Assembly (NCBI GenBank): GCA_025997655.1
Contig: BNUW01000005.1
Span: forward strand, 1-35,498
DNA length: 35,498 bases
Reading direction: 5' to 3'
From: Spirochaetia bacterium
Lineage (GTDB): Bacteria > Spirochaetota > Spirochaetia > Treponematales > Breznakiellaceae
Part shown: positions 8,747 to 16,389 of the stretch, piece after piece
Layout: each line of letters starts with the position of its first letter
Position numbering within the stretch: position 1 is the first letter of the stretch
Notes under the pieces: model-generated
What the model was told of the DNA's origin: nothing
Seen by the model: the letters and a program-made list of their open reading frames with translations, nothing else
The model's database searches: none
Translations under genes and position numbers: made by a program

Positions 8747-8932
8747 ATGGCAAGAAAAGCGATGATTATAAAGGCGCTGCGGACGCCTAAGTATAAGACC
8801 AGAAAAGTTAACAGATGCCGTATCTGCGGACGGGCCAGGGGCTATCTGCGGAAGTATGAAATGTGCCGCCTTTGCTTCCGCAAGTTAGCAAGCGAAGGGC
8901 TTATCCCCGGTGTCACCAAATCCAGTTGGTAA
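8747..8932 (+). CDS. rpsN: 30S ribosomal protein S14, short zinc-binding type
   Basis: S14 sits in the head of the small subunit. At 61 residues this is the short form that carries zinc, with ligands in [20 protein letters not shown] (two CxxC pairs, residues 24-27 and 40-43). It ends [11 protein letters not shown], as usual. Seven bases follow rplE. Confidence 0.98.
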   Translation: MARKAMIIKALRTPKYKTRKVNRCRICGRARGYLRKYEMCRLCFRKLASEGLIPGVTKSSW

Positions 8933-8946
8933 GGTAGGAGAATAGG

Positions 8947-9348
8947 ATGAGCGTTTCTGATCCCGTTGCGGATATGCTGACCAAAATCCGGAATGCCGGA
9001 ATGGCAAAGCATGAAAAGGTTGATATCCCTACCTCAAAGCTGAAACTTGAGATTGTCAAGATTCTGAAGACGGAAGGGTATATCAAGAATTTTAAGAAGG
9101 TAAACCAGCAGGAGGGTTCAAATACCATCCGGGTTTTCCTGAAGTATGATGATCTAACCGTTCCGGTTATTCATGGTATCGAGAAGGTCTCGAAACCGGG
9201 CCGCCGGGTGTATACCGGCTACAAGAATATGCCCCGGGTATACAACGGTTACGGTACCCTGATTGTGTCAACATCAATCGGGGTAACCACCGGGAAGAAG
9301 GCCGCCGAAAAGCAAGTCGGCGGAGAAATTATCTGTACCGTTTGGTAA
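8947..9348 (+). CDS. rpsH: 30S ribosomal protein S8
   Basis: S8 binds helix 21 of 16S rRNA; in E. coli it is the repressor of the spc operon. The 133 residues begin [20 protein letters not shown] and end in [26 protein letters not shown], both diagnostic. Start ATG 8947 has SD AGGAGAA. Confidence 0.98.
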   Translation: MSVSDPVADMLTKIRNAGMAKHEKVDIPTSKLKLEIVKILKTEGYIKNFKKVNQQEGSNTIRVFLKYDDLTVPVIHGIEKVSKPGRRVYTGYKNMPRVYNGYGTLIVSTSIGVTTGKKAAEKQVGGEIICTVW

Positions 9349-9358
9349 GAGGAAAACT

Positions 9359-9898
9359 ATGTCGCGTATCGGAAGAATACCGGTTAAGGTTCCTGCGGGG
9401 GTAAAGGTTAGTTTCCAGGGTGAGGTAATCACTGTGGAGGGCCCCAAGGGAAAGTTAAGCCAGAAGTACCACCCGGTTATCACCTTTGAAACAAAGGGTG
9501 ATGAAATCCGGGTGGAACGGGCCAACGAAGAAAAGCAGACCAAGTCCTTTCATGGCCTGTACCGCAATTTGCTGAACAACATGGTCATCGGGGTATCAAC
9601 GGGCTTTACCCGGTCCCTGATCATCACCGGGGTCGGCTACCGTGCGGAGGTGCAGGGGAAGCTGCTCACCATGAACCTAGGCTTTTCCAATGAAATCCTG
9701 GTGGGCATCCCCGAAGGGCTTACGGTGGTATCGGAACCGAACGGGAAGCTTACGATAAGCGGTGTGGATAAACAGCGGGTGGGCGAGTTTGCCTCCCAGA
9801 TTCGGAAGCTCCGGCTCCCTGAACCCTATAAGGGCAAGGGTATCCGGTATGAAGACGAACAGATCAGAAGGAAAGTCGGCAAGTCCGGCGTGAAGTAG
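9359..9898 (+). CDS. rplF: 50S ribosomal protein L6
   Basis: L6 lies near the sarcin-ricin loop and the elongation factor site. The 179 residues start [17 protein letters not shown], have two repeated domains and end with [27 protein letters not shown], the L6 signature. Length is standard. SD GAGGAAA precedes the ATG. Confidence 0.98.
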   Translation: MSRIGRIPVKVPAGVKVSFQGEVITVEGPKGKLSQKYHPVITFETKGDEIRVERANEEKQTKSFHGLYRNLLNNMVIGVSTGFTRSLIITGVGYRAEVQGKLLTMNLGFSNEILVGIPEGLTVVSEPNGKLTISGVDKQRVGEFASQIRKLRLPEPYKGKGIRYEDEQIRRKVGKSGVK

Positions 9899-9907
9899 GA
9901 TAACACT

Positions 9908-10270
9908 ATGCTGCGAAAAATGGTCGAAAAAGACAGAAAACGGACGAAGCGGAAGGTACATATCCGCAAGCGTATTGCCGGTACCGCCGAGCGGCCCCGG
10001 ATGAGTGTGTACCGGAGTAATAAGGCCCTGTCCATCCAGATTATTGATGATGTGGAGGGGAGTACCTTGGCGTCCGCTTCCACTCTGGAAAAGGACCTCC
10101 GGAGTATTAAGGCTAACGTGGAAGGCGCGGGGCAATTGGGGGAAGTGATGGGGAAACGGCTCCTTGAGAAGAACATCAAGACCGTTATTTTTGATAGAAA
10201 TGGCTATCTGTATCATGGGCTGGTAAAGGCCATGGCGGATGGCGCCCGGAAAGCCGGGATCGTATTTTAG
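9908..10270 (+). CDS. rplR: 50S ribosomal protein L18
   Basis: L18 binds 5S rRNA together with L5. The 120 residues contain the basic N-terminus [20 protein letters not shown], then [18 protein letters not shown] and the C-terminal [20 protein letters not shown], all typical. It lies 9 bases after rplF. Confidence 0.97.
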   Translation: MLRKMVEKDRKRTKRKVHIRKRIAGTAERPRMSVYRSNKALSIQIIDDVEGSTLASASTLEKDLRSIKANVEGAGQLGEVMGKRLLEKNIKTVIFDRNGYLYHGLVKAMADGARKAGIVF

Positions 10271-10278
10271 GGGGCGGA

Positions 10279-10806
10279 ATGGAACATTCACGGGACAGAG
10301 ACAGGAATCGGGACCGGGATCCGGCGGACAAGGAATTTGTCGAGAAGCTGGTAAAGCTGAACCGTACTGCCAAGGTTGTGAAAGGCGGACGGCGTTTCTC
10401 CTTCTCCGCCCTTTCGGTGGTTGGCGACCGGAAAGGCAAGGTTGGCTATGGTTTCGGTAAAGCGAACGATGTGTCCGAGGCTATCCGCAAGAGCGTTGAT
10501 AAGGCCAAGCGGAACATGGTCAAACTGCCCACCAAGAACGGCACCATCCCCCATGAGATCCTGGGCCTGTTTAAGGCATCCCGGGTTTTGTTGAAGCCCG
10601 CTTGTTCGGGGACCGGCATTATCGCCGGGGGGCCGGTGCGGGCCATCATGGAAGCCGGCGGGGTTACCGATGTGCTGAGCAAGTCTATCGGCGCTTCCAG
10701 CCAGTATAACGTGGTAAAGGCCACCTTTAACTGTATTTCCCGTATGATGGACGCCAAGGCGATAGCTAAAAATCGGGGCAAGTCCCTGAACGAGATGTGG
10801 GGGTAG
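10279..10806 (+). CDS. rpsE: 30S ribosomal protein S5
   Basis: S5 is involved in mRNA unwinding and decoding accuracy. The 175 residues contain the S5 N-terminal double-stranded-RNA-binding domain (FVEKLVKLNRTAKVVKGGRR) and C-terminal domain (SGTGIIAGGPVRAIMEAGG, GASSQYNVVKATF). The first 15 residues are an unusual Arg/Asp repeat (HSRDRDRNRDRDPAD) absent from E. coli S5. It lies 8 bases after rplR and 3 before rpmD. Confidence 0.97.
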   Translation: MEHSRDRDRNRDRDPADKEFVEKLVKLNRTAKVVKGGRRFSFSALSVVGDRKGKVGYGFGKANDVSEAIRKSVDKAKRNMVKLPTKNGTIPHEILGLFKASRVLLKPACSGTGIIAGGPVRAIMEAGGVTDVLSKSIGASSQYNVVKATFNCISRMMDAKAIAKNRGKSLNEMWG

Positions 10807-10809
10807 GGC

Positions 10810-10995
10810 ATGGCGCAGAAGATTAGGATTCGCCTGAAGCGTAGTGTCATCGGCTCCCTTCCTAAACAGCGGGCCACGGTTCGTTCCCTGGGATTGCGGA
10901 AGATCGGGTCTGTTTCCGAACAGGAAGACACGCCGGTTATACGGGGTATGGTAAAGGTTGTTTCCCACCTGGTTGCGGTGGAGGAGATTAAGTAA
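10810..10995 (+). CDS. rpmD: 50S ribosomal protein L30
   Basis: A 61-residue protein starting MAQKIRIRLKRSVIGSLPKQ, with LGLRKIGS and a final VSHLVAVEEIK: the L30 fold and size. The stop TAA shares its last base with the rplO ATG (10995), indicating coupling. Confidence 0.96.
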   Translation: MAQKIRIRLKRSVIGSLPKQRATVRSLGLRKIGSVSEQEDTPVIRGMVKVVSHLVAVEEIK

Positions 10996-11447
10996 TGCAC
11001 GATTTCGATTTGCACGCCCCCGAGGGCGCCAATAAAAAGAAACGTATCATCGGCAGGGGCCAGGGTTCCGGAAGGGGAACCACCGCCGGGAAGGGTAATA
11101 AGGGGCAGCAGTCCCGTTCAGGGGGGAAAACCTACCTGGGCTTTGAAGGCGGGCAGATGCCGCTGTACCGGCGCTTGGCCCACCGGGGTTTTTCCAACTA
11201 TCCCTTTAAAAAGTCTGTTCAGGTAGTAAACCTGGAGGAAATAGAAAAACGGTATGCGGACGGAGAAACCGTTGAACCCGCTACCTTGTTTGCAAAGAGG
11301 CTGGTGAAGAGCGCTGTCCCGGTGAAGATCCTCGGCAACGGGGAGATCACTAAAAAACTCAGCTTCAAAGTCGTGGCTGTTTCCGCTTCCGCAAAAGAGA
11401 AGATCGAGAAAGTCGGCGGCTCTGTCGAGTCTGCGGGGAATGAATAA
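10995..11447 (+). CDS. rplO: 50S ribosomal protein L15
   Basis: L15 is a late-assembly protein of the large subunit. The 150 residues have the Gly/Arg-rich N-terminus GRGQGSGRGTTAGKGNKGQQ and the later segment GFEGGQMPLYRRLAHRGF, both family signatures. It overlaps rpmD and secY by one base each. Confidence 0.97.
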   Translation: MHDFDLHAPEGANKKKRIIGRGQGSGRGTTAGKGNKGQQSRSGGKTYLGFEGGQMPLYRRLAHRGFSNYPFKKSVQVVNLEEIEKRYADGETVEPATLFAKRLVKSAVPVKILGNGEITKKLSFKVVAVSASAKEKIEKVGGSVESAGNE

Positions 11448-12775
11448 TGGCTAATCCGCTGGTTGGAATTTTCAGGGTAAAAGAGCTTCGGGAACGTATT
11501 CTCTTTACCCTGGGGATGTTGGTCGTGTTCCGTCTTGGGGCGGTGCTTCCTATACCGGGGATCAATGTCCGGGAATTGAACGCCTATTTCCTCTCCCAGC
11601 AGAATTCGGGGAACGCCATCGTAGACTACCTCGACTTCTTTGCCGGCGGCGCGTTCTCCAATTTTTCGGTGTTCATGCTGGGGATCATGCCCTATATCTC
11701 CATGTCCATCATCATGCAGCTCCTCCTTATCGTCTTCCCCAGCTTGAAGAAGCTCTCCCAGGAAGAGGGGGGGAAAAAGAAGATTCATGCCTACCAGCGG
11801 TACGGTACGGTGGCGATCTGCCTTATCCAGTCCTTCGCGGTTACCCAGTATGCCCAGAGCATTTCCCGGAGCGTGGATAATCTGCTCACCTTGAATATGC
11901 TGCCCTTTACCCTCTTGGCCATGCTTACCGTCACCACGGGAACCATGTTCCTCATGTGGATGGGGGAGCAGATCACCAAGCGGGGTATCGGAAACGGTAT
12001 TTCCCTGTTGATTTTCGCCGGTATTGTGGCCCGGCTCCCCAACGCCCTGTGGGAGTTAGGCGGCAGGGTACGAAGCGGGGACCTGAACCTGGTCTTTGTG
12101 ATCGTAGTTTTTGTGATTTTTGTTGCCGTGGTAGCCCTGGTTGTCTTTGAACAGCAGGGGCAGCGGAAAATACCGGTCCATTATGCCAAGCGGGTGGTTG
12201 GCCGGAAGATGTACGGCTCCCAGAATACCTACATTCCCTTTAAGATTAACCCTTCCGGGGTTATTCCGGTAATCTTTGCCTCATCGATCCTCACCTTCCC
12301 CCTGCAGATAGCCTCTACCATCGGGGGTAATGTGGCGTGGCTCGCGGCAGTTTCCCGGGCATTGAGTCCCCGGGGCACCTTGTATAATATATTGTACGTA
12401 TTGCTTATCATATTCTTTGCCTATTTCTATACCCAGGTGAGTTTGAACCCCATAGAGATTGCCAAGAATATCCGGGAAAACGGTGGTTCCATACCGGGAA
12501 TCAGGACCGAGAAAATTGAGGAGTACCTTACCAGGATATTGAACCGGATTGTGCTCCCCGGTTCTCTGTATCTGGCGGCAATCGCGGTGCTTCCTACTAT
12601 TATACAGTATTTGTTCAATTTTCCCTCCTCGATTTCATACTTGATGGGGGGTACTTCCCTGTTGATCCTGGTAGGGGTCGACCTGGATACCATGAGCCAG
12701 GTGGAGGCGCTTTTGAAGATGCACCACCATGAGGGTTTGACCAAGCGGGGCCGTCTGCGGGGCCGGAATTTGTAG
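11447..12775 (+). CDS. secY: Protein translocase channel subunit SecY
   Basis: SecY is the pore of the Sec translocon in the cytoplasmic membrane. The 442-residue protein has about ten hydrophobic helices and the conserved pieces [47 protein letters not shown] and [18 protein letters not shown]. Length matches the bacterial family. It closes the spc operon and is coupled to rplO by a one-base overlap. Its partner secG lies in this window at 23984; secE is not seen here. Confidence 0.98.
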   Translation: MANPLVGIFRVKELRERILFTLGMLVVFRLGAVLPIPGINVRELNAYFLSQQNSGNAIVDYLDFFAGGAFSNFSVFMLGIMPYISMSIIMQLLLIVFPSLKKLSQEEGGKKKIHAYQRYGTVAICLIQSFAVTQYAQSISRSVDNLLTLNMLPFTLLAMLTVTTGTMFLMWMGEQITKRGIGNGISLLIFAGIVARLPNALWELGGRVRSGDLNLVFVIVVFVIFVAVVALVVFEQQGQRKIPVHYAKRVVGRKMYGSQNTYIPFKINPSGVIPVIFASSILTFPLQIASTIGGNVAWLAAVSRALSPRGTLYNILYVLLIIFFAYFYTQVSLNPIEIAKNIRENGGSIPGIRTEKIEEYLTRILNRIVLPGSLYLAAIAVLPTIIQYLFNFPSSISYLMGGTSLLILVGVDLDTMSQVEALLKMHHHEGLTKRGRLRGRNL

Positions 12776-12780
12776 TTGGA

Positions 12781-12809
12781 TTGACGAGTTCTAAGCAATT
12801 CGTTATAAT
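12781..12809 (+). promoter_or_regulatory. Strong sigma-70-type promoter for the alpha operon
   Basis: TTGACG (12781-12786) and a perfect TATAAT (12804-12809) are spaced by 17 bp in the 83-base gap after secY. Transcription would start near 12816, about 43 bases before rpmJ. This would let rpmJ-rpsM-rpsK-rpsD-rpoA-rplQ be made independently of the spc genes. Confidence 0.8.
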
Positions 12810-12858
12810 AGATAGCTACCCTATGGCGATGTCCGGGGGTTTTAAGGGAGTATATGGG

Positions 12859-12972
12859 ATGAAAGTCCGAACCAGTGTTAAACCGATTTGCGATAAGTGT
12901 AAGGTGATTAAGCGCAATGGTATTATTCGTATCATTTGTCAGAACCCCAAGCATAAACAGAAGCAAGGCTAG
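12859..12972 (+). CDS. rpmJ: 50S ribosomal protein L36, zinc-binding form
   Basis: The 37-residue protein [20 protein letters not shown]... is L36 with the zinc ligands C11, C14, C27 and H32. ATG 12859 has an SD AAGGGAG at 12844-12850. It is directly joined to secY and followed 8 bases later by rpsM; adk, map and infA, which often lie here, are absent, as in other treponemes. Confidence 0.97.
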   Translation: MKVRTSVKPICDKCKVIKRNGIIRIICQNPKHKQKQG

Positions 12973-12980
12973 GAGCGTCT

Positions 12981-13346
12981 ATGGCACGTATAGCGGGGGT
13001 CGACCTCCCCAATAAGCATGTTAATATCGCGTTGACCTATGTCTTTGGGATTGGCCGGTCCAGCGCCGATGCAATCTGCGCCACAGCGAAGATAGATCCG
13101 TTGCGAAAAATCAACGATCTGTCCCAGGAAGAACTGAACGAACTGCGGCAGCTTATTGAGAATGACTATAAGGTAGAGGGGCGGCTGCGTACTGAAATCG
13201 CCCTGAATATCAAGCGGCTTATGGATATCGGCTGTTACCGGGGGCTGCGGCACCGTAAAGGGCTGCCCCTGCGGGGTCAGCGGACCAGGACCAATGCCCG
13301 TACCCGGAAGGGTAAGAAGAAGACTGTGGCCGGGAAGAAGAAGTAA
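12981..13346 (+). CDS. rpsM: 30S ribosomal protein S13
   Basis: S13 contacts the P-site tRNA and bridges to L5. The 121 residues begin [25 protein letters not shown] and end in the basic [16 protein letters not shown] region plus [11 protein letters not shown], as in all S13. The SD AGGAG overlaps the rpmJ stop. Confidence 0.98.
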   Translation: MARIAGVDLPNKHVNIALTYVFGIGRSSADAICATAKIDPLRKINDLSQEELNELRQLIENDYKVEGRLRTEIALNIKRLMDIGCYRGLRHRKGLPLRGQRTRTNARTRKGKKKTVAGKKK

Positions 13347-13370
13347 TGAACAATTATCGCGGAGGAAATA

Positions 13371-13763
13371 GTGGCTGCTAATACGAAAAACACGAAAAAG
13401 CGGAAAGAGAAAAAGTCCGTCTATGAGGGAAACGTATATATCCAGGCTACGTTTAATAATACCATTGTGACCATCACCGATCTGATGGGGAACACGATTT
13501 CCTGGGCGAGTTCCGGGGGCTTGCAGTTCCGTGGCGCCAAGAAATCGACTCCCTTTGCCGCGCAGACCGTTACGGAAACTGCGGCACAGAAGGCCCTCCA
13601 GGTGGGGCTGCGGGAAGTGCATGTGTACGTAAAGGGGCCCGGGATTGGCCGGGAATCGGCGATTCGCCAGCTCGGTGTCCTGGGTATTAAGGTAAGGTCC
13701 ATCAACGACGTTACTCCGATTCCGCATAACGGCTGCCGGCCGCGTAAAACGCGGCGCATCTGA
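13371..13763 (+). CDS. rpsK: 30S ribosomal protein S11
   Basis: S11 forms the platform of the small subunit. The 130 residues contain [20 protein letters not shown] and end [22 protein letters not shown], which is diagnostic. The start is GTG 13371 with SD GGAGG at 13361-13365. The C-terminal block [13 protein letters not shown] is intact. Confidence 0.98.
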   Translation: MAANTKNTKKRKEKKSVYEGNVYIQATFNNTIVTITDLMGNTISWASSGGLQFRGAKKSTPFAAQTVTETAAQKALQVGLREVHVYVKGPGIGRESAIRQLGVLGIKVRSINDVTPIPHNGCRPRKTRRI

Positions 13764-13779
13764 GGGAGGATAAGGAATC

Positions 13780-14415
13780 ATGGCAAGATATACCGGGCCG
13801 GTTTGTCGGCTCTGCCGGGCGGAACAGAAAAAATTGATGCTTAAGGGAGCCCGCTGTAAGAGCGATAGGTGTCCTATCAATAAAAAACGGCCCGCTCCGG
13901 GGAAGGACCCCAAGGCGAGGCCGGGGAAACGTTCCGATTACGGCGTTCAGCTTCGGGAAAAACAGAAGCTTAAGAGAATTTATGGTATGCAGGAAAAGCA
14001 GTTCAGTCTTTTCTTTGAGCGGGCGCTCCGTATGCCCGGCATCACCGGTGAGAACTTGTTTGTATTGTTGGAACGCAGGCTGGACAATGTGGTGTACCGG
14101 CTGCGCTTTGCGGTAAGCCGAAGCCAGGCCCGTCAGATTGTGCTGCACGGACATGTGGCGGTGAACGGCAAGCGGGTTAATGTGCCGTCCTTCCTGGTGA
14201 AAGCAGAGGATGTGATTGAGATTAAGGAACCCAGCAGGAATCTGGTGGTTGTAAAGGAAGCTCTCAAAGAATTCGGTAAGGCCGGGGTAATGCCCTGGCT
14301 GCAGCTTGATCCCGATGAAATGAAGGGAACGTTCCTTGCTTCTCCGCGCCGCAGTGATATTACCGACTTGGCGGACATCAAAGAGCAGATGATCGTCGAA
14401 TTGTATTCGAAATAA
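13780..14415 (+). CDS. rpsD: 30S ribosomal protein S4, four-cysteine form
   Basis: S4 is a primary 16S-binding protein; in E. coli it also regulates the alpha operon. The 211 residues carry an N-terminal zinc site (C9, C12, C26, C31), then EKQKLKRIYGMQEKQF and an S4 RNA-binding domain (RLDNVVYRLRFAVSRSQARQ...HGHVAVNGKRVNVPS). It lies between rpsK and rpoA as usual for this operon. Confidence 0.97.
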   Translation: MARYTGPVCRLCRAEQKKLMLKGARCKSDRCPINKKRPAPGKDPKARPGKRSDYGVQLREKQKLKRIYGMQEKQFSLFFERALRMPGITGENLFVLLERRLDNVVYRLRFAVSRSQARQIVLHGHVAVNGKRVNVPSFLVKAEDVIEIKEPSRNLVVVKEALKEFGKAGVMPWLQLDPDEMKGTFLASPRRSDITDLADIKEQMIVELYSK

Positions 14416-14424
14416 GGAGTTCCA

Positions 14425-15483
14425 ATGGCTCGTAAGAACCTGCTTAAAGGTTTTAAACGCCCGAAAGGTATCACCTTTGAACATGGTGATCTTAAGCCGA
14501 ATTACGGCAAGTTCACCGCCGCCCCCTTCGAACCGGGTTTCGGTACGACCGTGGGCAATACCCTGCGAAGGATCCTCCTTTCCTCGATTCCGGGTTACGC
14601 CATTACGGCGGTTAAGGTTACTTCCTATGACGCCGAGGGGATTGCCCACAACGTTTCCAGTGAGTTTGAAACCATCCCGAACATTGTGGAGGATACCCTG
14701 GAGGTTATCAATAACCTCAAACAGATCCGGCTCAAGCTGCCCCATGAGGCGGAGCAGGATATACTGGTGTATGAATGGTCCGGGAAACGGGAGATTAAGA
14801 GCGATGATTTTGAGCGTACCGGTCAGGTAGAAGTACTGAGTACCGGCCAGCATATCATGACCCTCATGGAAGACGCCAAACTTGAGTTTGAAGTACAGAT
14901 AGACCTTGGCCGGGGCTATGTTCCATCGGAGGTGAATGAGCGGTATGTGGAGGTGATTGGCACTATCCCCATGGACGCGATTTTCTCACCGGTGAAGAAG
15001 GTTAAGTTTGCGGTGGAGCCCACCCGGGTGGGACAGCGCAGTGATTATGACAAACTGGTGCTTGAGGTGTGGACCGACGGAACTATCAAACCCGATGACG
15101 CTTTGGCGGATGCTGCGAAGATAGCCAAGGATCATTTTTCGGTGTTTATCAACTTTGATGAAAACAACCTGGGGCTTGATGAGGATTTTGATGAGGATGA
15201 TGAGCGGATTCGGCAGCTCCTTAATACGCCGGTGGAGGAACTGGAACTTTCCGTGCGTAGTTCCAACTGTCTCAAGAACGCGAACATTAAAACTATCGGG
15301 GAATTAACCCGGAAAACCGAGGATGATATCGCCAAGACCCGGAATTTCGGTAAGAAATCCCTCCAGGAGATCAAGGAAAAGCTCAGGGAGTGGAATCTGA
15401 ATTTCGGTATAACCGATGTCAATATTTTGAAGAATGCGGTTAAAATAAACACCGCCTCAAAGGAAGAAGAAGATGAATCATAG
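14425..15483 (+). CDS. rpoA: DNA-directed RNA polymerase alpha subunit
   Basis: Alpha dimerises to start RNA polymerase assembly; its C-terminal domain contacts UP elements and activators. The 352-residue protein has an N-terminal domain with [22 protein letters not shown] (about 36-57) and [11 protein letters not shown], and a C-terminal domain with [18 protein letters not shown] and [15 protein letters not shown]. It ends in an acidic tail EEEDES. The last 11 bases overlap rplQ. Confidence 0.98.
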   Translation: MARKNLLKGFKRPKGITFEHGDLKPNYGKFTAAPFEPGFGTTVGNTLRRILLSSIPGYAITAVKVTSYDAEGIAHNVSSEFETIPNIVEDTLEVINNLKQIRLKLPHEAEQDILVYEWSGKREIKSDDFERTGQVEVLSTGQHIMTLMEDAKLEFEVQIDLGRGYVPSEVNERYVEVIGTIPMDAIFSPVKKVKFAVEPTRVGQRSDYDKLVLEVWTDGTIKPDDALADAAKIAKDHFSVFINFDENNLGLDEDFDEDDERIRQLLNTPVEELELSVRSSNCLKNANIKTIGELTRKTEDDIAKTRNFGKKSLQEIKEKLREWNLNFGITDVNILKNAVKINTASKEEEDES

Positions 15484-16012
15484 AAGCGGCTTTAATCCCC
15501 TTGAGCGGATGGCGGCCAGCCGGAAGGCGCTGCACCGCAGTATGGTAACCTCCCTTTTCCGCTACGAACGGATCAGGACTACCAAGGCGAAGGCTCTGGA
15601 GATCCGCCGGAGTGCAGAAAAGCTTATTACCCGGGCCAAAATTGATTCGGTCCATAACCGGCGGCTCGTTTCCGCCCGTTTGTACGATGAGGGAATTGTT
15701 GCAAAGCTTTTTACCGACATCGCTCTGCGGATGAAGGAACGTCCCGGCGGCTATACCCGGATCATCAAGCTTGGTGAACGCCTGGGGGATGCTGCGGAAG
15801 TGGTTATCCTTGAACTGGTGGACTATAAGCTGGATACCGAGGGCGCCTCGGATAAAAAGGCCAAGAAAGCCGATAAAAAGAAAGACGATGCCGGGGATGC
15901 CAAGGAAAAGAAGACGGATAGCAAGAAGGGAAGCGAAAAGGGCGCCGCCAAGGCCACCGCCGCGAAGGGTAAGGCTAAAGCGCCGAGGAAGACCGCTCCG
16001 GCGGCTAAGTAA
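15473..16012 (+). CDS. rplQ: 50S ribosomal protein L17 with a long basic tail
   Basis: Residues 1-120 are normal L17: [20 protein letters not shown], then [18 protein letters not shown] and a C-terminal [11 protein letters not shown]. After the conserved end the protein carries about 59 extra residues that are almost only Lys, Ala, Asp and Glu (for example [20 protein letters not shown]), ending PRKTAPAAK. The tail should be disordered and RNA-binding. The start lies inside the end of rpoA, so translation is probably coupled. Total 179 residues against about 120-130 usually. Confidence 0.95.
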   Translation: MNHRSGFNPLERMAASRKALHRSMVTSLFRYERIRTTKAKALEIRRSAEKLITRAKIDSVHNRRLVSARLYDEGIVAKLFTDIALRMKERPGGYTRIIKLGERLGDAAEVVILELVDYKLDTEGASDKKAKKADKKKDDAGDAKEKKTDSKKGSEKGAAKATAAKGKAKAPRKTAPAAK

Positions 16013-16026
16013 GGGGAGTAACGCAT

Positions 16027-16227
16027 ATGTCGAAAGCACATAGAGGTAAGGGTATTCGGGAGCTTGCTTTCCGCGGACGGGGGACCTGCCCGGTCTGTTT
16101 AAGGGAAAACACAAAGATTCTCTACGAGCAGGAAGTGGGCGAGGGGGACGCAAAAAAGAAAATACAGATATGCAAGACCTGCAAAGCGGCGGTGAAACAC
16201 GGCAAGAAGAGTCTACCTACTGCGTAA
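16027..16227 (+). CDS. Small basic zinc-ribbon protein, uncharacterised
   Basis: The gene is well supported: ATG 16027 with SD GGGGAG (16013-16018), 14 bases after rplQ, and a highly basic 66-residue product. Two Cys pairs, CPVC (21-24) and CKTC (49-52), are placed as in a zinc ribbon with a 24-residue loop. The N-terminus (SKAHRGKGIRELAFRGRG) is rich in Arg/Gly and could bind nucleic acid. Its place at the end of the alpha operon, among zinc forms of S4, S14, L24 and L36, suggests a ribosome- or transcription-related role, but no family was recognised. Confidence 0.8.
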   Translation: MSKAHRGKGIRELAFRGRGTCPVCLRENTKILYEQEVGEGDAKKKIQICKTCKAAVKHGKKSLPTA

Positions 16228-16239
16228 ATTATTCTAAGC

Positions 16240-16385
16240 ACGAAGAAAAGAATAAAAACCGCAAAGGCGACTAAGGCGCGCGAAGGAAAGAGGGTTAGAA
16301 AAACTGCTTGGCAGAGTTTTCTACCCTTCTTTTTATTTCTCCCTTCTCTTCTTCGTCGCTTTCTTCGCCTTTGCGGTTAAATTTC
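16240..16385. terminator. Long imperfect inverted repeat between convergent operons, probable bidirectional terminator
   Basis: AACCGCAAAGGCGA (16257-16270) is exactly matched by its complement at 16365-16378. Inside, GGGTTAGAAAAACTGC (16292-16307) pairs imperfectly with GCAGAGTTTTCTACCC (16310-16325) around a 2-3 base centre, followed by the T-rich TTCTTTTTATTTC on +; A-rich sequence precedes it, giving a T-run on the other strand. The right arm is roughly 15 bases longer than the left. It lies exactly between the converging alpha operon and rel. The size and near-palindromic form also resemble a MITE-like element. Confidence 0.65.
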
Positions 16386-16389
16386 TTTT

